Positions 14,955 through 20,820 of a stretch of DNA of 20,820 nt are shown here, in pieces. Made by a program: the position numbers and the translations under genes. The notes under the pieces are model-generated. The model had not been told where the DNA came from, did not search any database, and was given only the letters and a program-made list of their open reading frames with translations. How positions within the stretch are numbered: the stretch's first letter is position 1; each line of letters opens with the position of its first letter. Source of the stretch: a virus; the IMG/VR virus record IMGVR_UViG_3300037041_001615, positions 1-20,820 of that record; one strand, given 5' to 3'.

Positions 14955-17900
14955 TGACATTTACGCTTATAACGTTAAATATGGTAATTGGTGCCATGAT
15001 GGTCATCCAGACTGTCGCATCTATTGTTTTTCAAGTTTTGCAAACAAAGAAAAAAGAAAGTCAACAAGCAAGTCAAAAATCTTCTGATGCAAAAAAGGGG
15101 TTTGAAATTGTTGTTGAAGGCAATGCTGACTATGTACCTAAGATTTATGGAAGAGCCAAGATTGGAGGTACTCGTGTATTTCATGGAACATCCAGTGATT
15201 ATAAATTTGTAACAACAAATGCTGATGAGTCTTTTCAAACAGGTTCAACAGCAGTTGCCAGTGGAACTTATTCAAGAAAGCAATATGATATAGATGGAAA
15301 TCTATACAATGAAAATACAACCTATAATGCATTAGACAATGGAACTTTATCTAAATCATATACTGGTAATGCTAAGAATGAGTTTTTATATTTTCAACAA
15401 GTACTTTGTCAAGGACCAATTAATAATGTAATTGAAGTCATTATTGACGAATCCAGATACCTTGATGATCCAGCATTAAGCGATTATGTTATACGTAATG
15501 AACAAGAATGGAGTACTCCTGATGGTGGTACTGAAACAAGAGTTGTTTGGAACAAAACAAAAGCAGCTTTACGTGTAAATATATTTAAATCAGGTGGTAT
15601 TGCCGATTCTATTGTTGCTGCAAACTTTAATGAAAGAAAAGATTCAACCTTTACTGGCATGGCTTATGCTAGTGCAATAGTAAGATTAGATAGAGAAGAT
15701 CCTCAATTTGCAGGTGTACCAAATTTACAATTCTTAATTGAAGGTGCATTGGTTCGAAAAGTTGTAGGCGGTGTACTGTCAACAACTTATACATATTCAA
15801 ATAATCCTGCTTGGTGTTTATTGGATTATTTATTGGACACTAAATGTGGTAAGGGTGTTGACCCTTTAAAAGAAGTTGATTTGTCTTCTTTTGAAGCTTC
15901 TGCTGCAGTTTGTGATATGGTTGTACAAAATAATGTTGTTGTCGGTGGTAAGATATATCAACCTACAGATAATACAAGAAATGTATATACAAGAAATTTG
16001 CGATTATATGAATGTAATGTTATTACAGACCCTAAAAAATCTATAAGAGACAACATCGAAGCTATATTAGAAACAATGGGTGATGCTCGTTTAGTATGGT
16101 CAGGTGGTAAATACAAACTTAATTTACAGTATGTAAGTGCAAATGCTCAACTAATAACTTCCACAACAATTACTGATGATGATTTAGCTTTAGATCAAAG
16201 CGTTTCAATATCATGGCCAACAGCAAGTCAACGTTTAAATTACTGTACTGTACGTTTTCATAATGAATGTGAAGAGTTTAAAGAAGATTCAGTATCATGG
16301 CCTCCAAAAATAAGTTCAACAGTTACTCGTGGTATTGGTGGTTTTAAATACTCTCAAGCAATTACAGCTTACGATGAAGATAAAGTAAGAGGTAGGTTAT
16401 TAAACGCTTATGGTGTTTGGTCAGGAGCAGAAACAACTGCAATAGACTATAAAATGTTAGTTGCCAAATCACAAGCAGGCTCTGTAACTTTAACTTTTGC
16501 AGGTGATAAAACTATAACTATAACTATTACTGATGATAGCACAAGCGCTGTAATTTATACAGGTAGTGCAAGTACTAGTATAGGCACTACAACACTAACA
16601 ATGGGTAATGTAAGTGTTGATAAGGTTTACTCAATACACATTACAGGAACTGCAGGTGCTCATGCTAAAGCTGTTTCGGCAAAACTTGAAACTAGTAGCA
16701 CTATTCTTTGGACAACAAGATCTGTAGCATACACAGCATACGTAGCAAATACATATTCTTCAGCAGTATATGATGCTATGCTGTTGGAAGATAGTAACGT
16801 TAAGCTTGAATTTGAAATGTTTTCTGAAGGTATTGTTGACGCATATCATGCACTAGCAAAGGCTGAAGAATTAGTAAGAACAAGTCGTTCAGCGTTTACA
16901 ATGCAATTTAAATATATTATAAGAAATAGCTATTTAGAGCCTGGCGATTATATTAAATTACAAAGCGACACATTGTATTTAGGTTCAGTTGCAAATCCTT
17001 TATATTTAAAAATAGAGTCTGTAAAAATTACTGAAGACAGTTCATGTGAAATTGTAGCAACTAGATTTGATTATACACAATTAGCATGGAGCGTAAAAGA
17101 TGATCAATATGTTTTACCAAAACCTATTTATGATTCACAAGTTGTAGCTCCAGAATGGATAGAATACACGCCTATGGCTGGTGTAATAACCAACTCTTCA
17201 GGTACATTGAATTGGGCAGCAACAAATTTTGTTGATCAGTATATCATCTATATGCACACTTCAGATGATTTGATAGATAGTGATGGTATTCCTGTATTTT
17301 CTGAAATAGGTAGAGCACCGAAAGGCGTAACCACATTTACTTTACCTGTATTGAGTGCTACAAGTGCTTATTTTGGAGTCAAGGTTTCGGTGAATGGCCG
17401 TTTATCGAAAATGACATACACCGATACAGCCACTGCAATAATTATTACAAATATTTCGTATTCATTTAATAATTTATCTTTTACTTATAATAGCCCTGCA
17501 GCTAATCAAATAACATGGTCAGATTTTATTGTAACATTAAATGGTACTGTTGTTAAAAATGTCTCTACAGGGTATGCAACATGGTCTTCAAACACTCTTT
17601 ATTTATATTATGATCCTATAACTAATGGTGTATTCAGTACAACATCTGTTAATGCTGCACAGTCAGGCAAAATAATTGCTACTTATGCAGGCGGTACAAA
17701 TCTTACTCCAGAAGTTTCTGACTTACTTCCACCTGTGAAACTATATGTTTATGGTACAGTAGGTGGTACTTATACATCTAAAGATTTAGAGTTAGTTTGG
17801 AGTTATCCTGTTGCAAATGAAGCTTCAACAAGTTCATTGGCAAAATATCAGATTAGATTTATTGATACAACAACAAATGTTGTAAAGTATGCTGAAGATG

Positions 17901-20820
17901 TAGAATATACAAAAGAACGTGGTGGTTATTACAAATTATTTTATGCTAATAATATTTTATATTTTGGATCAGCAACTCGAAGTTTTACAGTAAAAGTTTA
18001 CAGTGTTGATACAAGTGGTTCTTTATCTTCGGCAGCCACATTAGTTGTAAATAATCCTGTTCCTGCAGCTGCAGTGTTTACAGCCACAGCAGGTTTTGAT
18101 CAAGCTTTTATAAAAATAACCCCAACAACTGAAGTTGATGTTGATGGTTATTATGTATATAAGAGTGCAACCACTCCGGTTGTTAAGGATGCTACAACAC
18201 TCGTATATGAAGGTAAAGACACTAATATCGTATTAGCATCTACAGCAGGTATTCAATATTATTATACTGTTGCGGCTTATGACACTTTTGGAAAAACAGG
18301 GTTGCTTTATGCTTCTGAAAACACAGCCACTGCAGTAAGTGCTGAGCCTGATACGTATACTTATACAGGTTTAGTATTCAAGCCCGGATACTCTACATTA
18401 ACAACTGCAACCACAAATGCAGTTTATTGGTCATCTTTTGTTGCCAATAAGAATGGTTCAACAGCTGTAACTGTTACTTCGGGAACAACAACATGGACAA
18501 CAGGAACATTATATTTATATTATATTCCTGGAAATACTTCCATGCAATGGAATACAAGTCTACTTACAGCAATAGCTGCTGGTGGAAGAGTGCTCGCAAC
18601 GTATAAGGGCGGTACCGATTTAACCAGTGATCAAGGAAAGGCGTTTATTTCCGGTGATCAATTATTGGCAGGTACTGTTGGTGCAAGTGCGCTGGTAACC
18701 AACACAGCGATAATAACAGGTTCAGCTCAAATCGGCAATGTACTTCAAAGTAGCAATTACAATTGGGCTGCTGGTAATTATGCTGGATGGAAGATTGATA
18801 AGAGCGGTTCTGCTCAACTTACAAGTGTAGAAATTAGAGGTATAAATGGGGATGTTGTATTCAGTACCGGTACAGGAATGGAATGGGGTTATGTAACAGG
18901 TACAGGGCGACCTGTTGATGGCGCTACTCGAAATGTATTTAAAGGTGACTGGGCGACAGCAACACTATACTCATCTGGCGATATTGTACTTGATGCTTTG
19001 GGTTATGGTTGGTCATGTATTGCTACCCATACCTCTAGTGCAATTATTTCTTATCCTACATATCCTACAGCTTTCAATAATTATTGGACACTATATGCAG
19101 TTAAAGGTGTAGATGCCATATCAACAATTATGAGTAATGATACTCATACATTCCCTGCTGCTAGTGATGGTACTGTATCTGTGTATACAGGTTCAGGAAC
19201 AACATTACAAGTCTTTGAAGGTAGCCGTGAAGTAGTATATGATCCAAATTTTTCTGTTAATCTTGCAAACGGTACTTGGAAAGTAACAGCAGTTGCAACA
19301 AATATTACTGTGGGTACATTAACTGATTCAGGTAACTACTTGACGGTTGGTATCCATAGTGGTGTTGCGGCTGCTACAGACGTATCAACAATTGTATATA
19401 CAATAACAGGGAAAAGATTTGATGGTAGTGCTTTATCAGCAACTGCACAACAGTCTTTCTCGAAAAGTAAAGCTGGTGCCAGTGGTGTTGCAGGTTCATC
19501 AGGTGTTTCTGTCTATTTAGGTACTGTATATCAACAAGTAGCAACAGCTCCTGCTGCCCCTACAGGCGGTACTTATAACTTCAGTACAGGTACTTTAACA
19601 GCACCGGTTGGATGGTCAATAACTCAACCTTCGACCACAACAACACCAACTTATGCTGTAGATTATGTGTTTAGCACATCTACTCCTGCAACAACTGTTA
19701 CTGCAAACGCATGGACAAATGTTCGTATTGAAGCTGTTGCTGGTGGTACAGGTGCAAATGGAACATCAGGTACAAGTGTTTTTATTGTAGAATTATACGC
19801 TCAAGCAGCAACTGCACCTACATTGCCTGCAGCTCCTTCTTATACATTCAGTACAGATACGTTGTCAGGCACATTTACAGGATGGTCAAGATCATTACCT
19901 TCCAGTACAACAACACCCACTTGGAGAACTGCATACACGTTTAGTACAACAACTCCTACTGTTGCTGTTGTAAGTGGTGTGTGGTCAACTGCAATCGTTG
20001 TTTCGCAAAAAGGTGCTGATGGTGCAAATGGTGCAAATGGTGCTTCAGGTGATTCAGTTGATGTAGTTTTTGTAAGAAGTGCTACATTACCTGCAACACC
20101 AACAGCATCGACAGGAACACCAACTGCACCGATTACGTGGTATTCTGATGTAACAAGTGCAAACACTGCTGGTGGTCTTGCTAATCCTTTATATTCAAGC
20201 ACAGGATTTAAAGCAGGTTCTGTGGGTAATTATGCTTGGTCGGCTCCTGTAAGAATAGATGGTACTGCTGTAGCTGAAGTGACAGTTTTTGTCAGAAGTG
20301 CGACTGCTCCTGCAACACCCACAACAGGAGGTACTTATACATTTAGTACACCACCGGTCATTGTTGCTCCCACAGCACCTATTGCTTGGTCAACTTCAGT
20401 ACCTAGTGGAACTAATCCTGTTTATACATCAAGAGCTGTAGTATCTACATCCTCAACTAATACTGCTGCGGTTGCTATTAGTGGTTGGTCGGCACCTGTG
20501 ATAAGTTTACAAAATGGGGCTAATGGGGCTAATGGGGCTCAAGGTCCAAGTGCTTTAATGACATCTAGCAGGGCTGCATCATTTACTGCGACTGACGGTA
20601 CATTGGATGCTTCTCAAACTGACATAGTATTCACAACACAAGTGAGTGGAGTTACAAGCCCAACATATGTTTGGTCATTCAGTGGTTTTCAAACAGCACC
20701 GACAAATGGTGGACTTTCCACACAAACAGTTACAGCTGCACAATTTGGAACTTCAAAATCTGCAATCGTGACTTGTACAGTGAGTGGTGTATATGTTGAT
20801 AAAATGACTGTGGTCAGATT
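14954..20820 (+). CDS. Giant gpJ-like tail tip / host-recognition protein, 3' end beyond the window
   Basis: Open from ATG 14954 to the window end: 1955 codons with no stop. Residues about 5-29 are hydrophobic (a possible membrane helix). VPKIYGRAKIGGTRVFHGT and NPAWCLLDYLLDTKCGKGVD (residues 284-303) are hallmarks of gpJ-like baseplate-hub proteins. Fibronectin III-like domains follow (about 723-830 and 925-1134), flanked by two copies of a tail module (about 835-920 and 1134-1225). Then come the gpJ-type segment AGWKIDKSGSAQLTSVEIRG, a CBM5/12-like chitin-binding-type segment (about 1331-1385), four related fibre modules of about 75-93 residues with Gly-X-Y linkers, and an Ig-like start (about 1865 on). 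It forms the central tip and binds the host surface. No lambda K (NlpC/P60) or I gene lies between the hub gene and this one. Confidence 0.9.
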   Translation, partial: MTFTLITLNMVIGAMMVIQTVASIVFQVLQTKKKESQQASQKSSDAKKGFEIVVEGNADYVPKIYGRAKIGGTRVFHGTSSDYKFVTTNADESFQTGSTAVASGTYSRKQYDIDGNLYNENTTYNALDNGTLSKSYTGNAKNEFLYFQQVLCQGPINNVIEVIIDESRYLDDPALSDYVIRNEQEWSTPDGGTETRVVWNKTKAALRVNIFKSGGIADSIVAANFNERKDSTFTGMAYASAIVRLDREDPQFAGVPNLQFLIEGALVRKVVGGVLSTTYTYSNNPAWCLLDYLLDTKCGKGVDPLKEVDLSSFEASAAVCDMVVQNNVVVGGKIYQPTDNTRNVYTRNLRLYECNVITDPKKSIRDNIEAILETMGDARLVWSGGKYKLNLQYVSANAQLITSTTITDDDLALDQSVSISWPTASQRLNYCTVRFHNECEEFKEDSVSWPPKISSTVTRGIGGFKYSQAITAYDEDKVRGRLLNAYGVWSGAETTAIDYKMLVAKSQAGSVTLTFAGDKTITITITDDSTSAVIYTGSASTSIGTTTLTMGNVSVDKVYSIHITGTAGAHAKAVSAKLETSSTILWTTRSVAYTAYVANTYSSAVYDAMLLEDSNVKLEFEMFSEGIVDAYHALAKAEELVRTSRSAFTMQFKYIIRNSYLEPGDYIKLQSDTLYLGSVANPLYLKIESVKITEDSSCEIVATRFDYTQLAWSVKDDQYVLPKPIYDSQVVAPEWIEYTPMAGVITNSSGTLNWAATNFVDQYIIYMHTSDDLIDSDGIPVFSEIGRAPKGVTTFTLPVLSATSAYFGVKVSVNGRLSKMTYTDTATAIIITNISYSFNNLSFTYNSPAANQITWSDFIVTLNGTVVKNVSTGYATWSSNTLYLYYDPITNGVFSTTSVNAAQSGKIIATYAGGTNLTPEVSDLLPPVKLYVYGTVGGTYTSKDLELVWSYPVANEASTSSLAKYQIRFIDTTTNVVKYAEDVEYTKERGGYYKLFYANNILYFGSATRSFTVKVYSVDTSGSLSSAATLVVNNPVPAAAVFTATAGFDQAFIKITPTTEVDVDGYYVYKSATTPVVKDATTLVYEGKDTNIVLASTAGIQYYYTVAAYDTFGKTGLLYASENTATAVSAEPDTYTYTGLVFKPGYSTLTTATTNAVYWSSFVANKNGSTAVTVTSGTTTWTTGTLYLYYIPGNTSMQWNTSLLTAIAAGGRVLATYKGGTDLTSDQGKAFISGDQLLAGTVGASALVTNTAIITGSAQIGNVLQSSNYNWAAGNYAGWKIDKSGSAQLTSVEIRGINGDVVFSTGTGMEWGYVTGTGRPVDGATRNVFKGDWATATLYSSGDIVLDALGYGWSCIATHTSSAIISYPTYPTAFNNYWTLYAVKGVDAISTIMSNDTHTFPAASDGTVSVYTGSGTTLQVFEGSREVVYDPNFSVNLANGTWKVTAVATNITVGTLTDSGNYLTVGIHSGVAAATDVSTIVYTITGKRFDGSALSATAQQSFSKSKAGASGVAGSSGVSVYLGTVYQQVATAPAAPTGGTYNFSTGTLTAPVGWSITQPSTTTTPTYAVDYVFSTSTPATTVTANAWTNVRIEAVAGGTGANGTSGTSVFIVELYAQAATAPTLPAAPSYTFSTDTLSGTFTGWSRSLPSSTTTPTWRTAYTFSTTTPTVAVVSGVWSTAIVVSQKGADGANGANGASGDSVDVVFVRSATLPATPTASTGTPTAPITWYSDVTSANTAGGLANPLYSSTGFKAGSVGNYAWSAPVRIDGTAVAEVTVFVRSATAPATPTTGGTYTFSTPPVIVAPTAPIAWSTSVPSGTNPVYTSRAVVSTSSTNTAAVAISGWSAPVISLQNGANGANGAQGPSALMTSSRAASFTATDGTLDASQTDIVFTTQVSGVTSPTYVWSFSGFQTAPTNGGLSTQTVTAAQFGTSKSAIVTCTVSGVYVDKMTVVR
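17456..18628 (+). repeat. Duplicated tail module flanking two fibronectin-like domains
   Basis: Copy A (about 17456-17713) and copy B (about 18353-18628) share a strand-rich plan: a W-S-(D/S)-F-(I/V)-(V/A) segment, TW(S/T)..TLYLYY, and (I/L)ATY.GGT(N/D)LT. They lie about 900 bases apart with fibronectin-like domains between them. Confidence 0.75.
18944..19108 (+). other. CBM5/12-like chitin-binding-type module within the gpJ-like protein
   Basis: The encoded segment GDWATATLYSSGDIVLDALG is followed by YGWSCIATHTSS and then YWTLYAVKG. This W...Y..GDIV...G..W.C...H......W pattern is typical of carbohydrate-binding module families 5/12, known from chitinases and phage tail proteins. The ligand here is unknown. 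Confidence 0.55.
19508..20548 (+). repeat. Four tandem fibre modules with Gly-X-Y (collagen-like) linkers
   Basis: Modules begin near 19508, 19775, 20054 and 20279, each opening with a V-(Y/F)-(L/V)...A..P..P pattern and containing a W-S/W-Y..(V/L)P...P.Y/W pattern. Gly-X-Y runs precede modules 1-3 (for example GADGANGANGASGDS at about 20012-20056) and follow module 4 (GANGANGAQGPS, 20516-20551). At DNA level the linkers are perfect 9-base tandem repeats: GGTGCAAAT x2 at 20021-20038 and GGGGCTAAT x2 plus GGGGCT at 20516-20539. Confidence 0.8.

Noticed and set aside
15024-15212. Short + strand frame (62 residues) after the hub gene
   Set aside because: It overlaps out of frame with the gpJ-like gene, whose frame gives conserved gpJ motifs, and it lacks a ribosome site.
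19840-20202. 120-residue open frame on the - strand within the gpJ-like gene
   Set aside because: Low-complexity Val/Ala/Pro sequence opposite the repeat modules, with no start signal; a shadow of the continuous + strand frame.

Overview
This window is the virion-structure (head and tail) section of a long-tailed siphovirus-type phage or prophage. All genes lie on the + strand and are tightly packed. The DNA is A+T-rich throughout. Protein types (HK97-fold coat, DnaT-like head-tail adaptor, lambda-type G/GT tail chaperones, TIGR02675-type tape measure, gpJ-like tip protein) point to a phage of a Gram-negative, probably proteobacterial, host. The host cannot be named from the sequence, and no integrase, lysis, tRNA or host genes are present.

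Layout. 1-489: 3' end of a protein resembling the C-terminal end of a single-subunit (T7/N4-type) RNA polymerase. 490-622: the only sizeable gap, holding a candidate -10 box and a cluster of small inverted repeats. 623-2486: scaffold-like protein and major capsid protein. 2497-3739: three small head-completion/neck/tail-terminator proteins. 3742-5122: two tandem paralogous tail tube proteins, the second with an extra domain of about 70 residues. 5177-6107: a small unknown protein, then tail chaperones G and T joined by a lambda-identical slippery heptamer GGGAAAG. 6112-6435: HK97 gp10-like protein. 6489-13277: a 2262-residue tape measure protein. 13282-14954: two tail-tip/hub proteins, the second with an inserted carbohydrate-binding-like module. 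14954 to the window end: a giant gpJ-like tip/receptor-binding protein, open for at least 1955 codons.

How the genes work together. The scaffold and coat build the procapsid; the neck proteins close the head and cap the tail. The tube proteins polymerise around the tape measure, which G/GT keep chaperoned. The post-TMP proteins form the tip, and the giant gpJ-like protein carries fibronectin-like, chitin-binding-like and repeated fibre modules for host recognition.

Most notable points: a polymerase-like protein end directly upstream of the scaffold gene, where other phages place ejected or polyvalent head proteins; small 3-nt-loop hairpins beside it; the conserved programmed frameshift; the tube-gene duplication with a domain insert; and the repeat architecture of the tape measure and tip protein.
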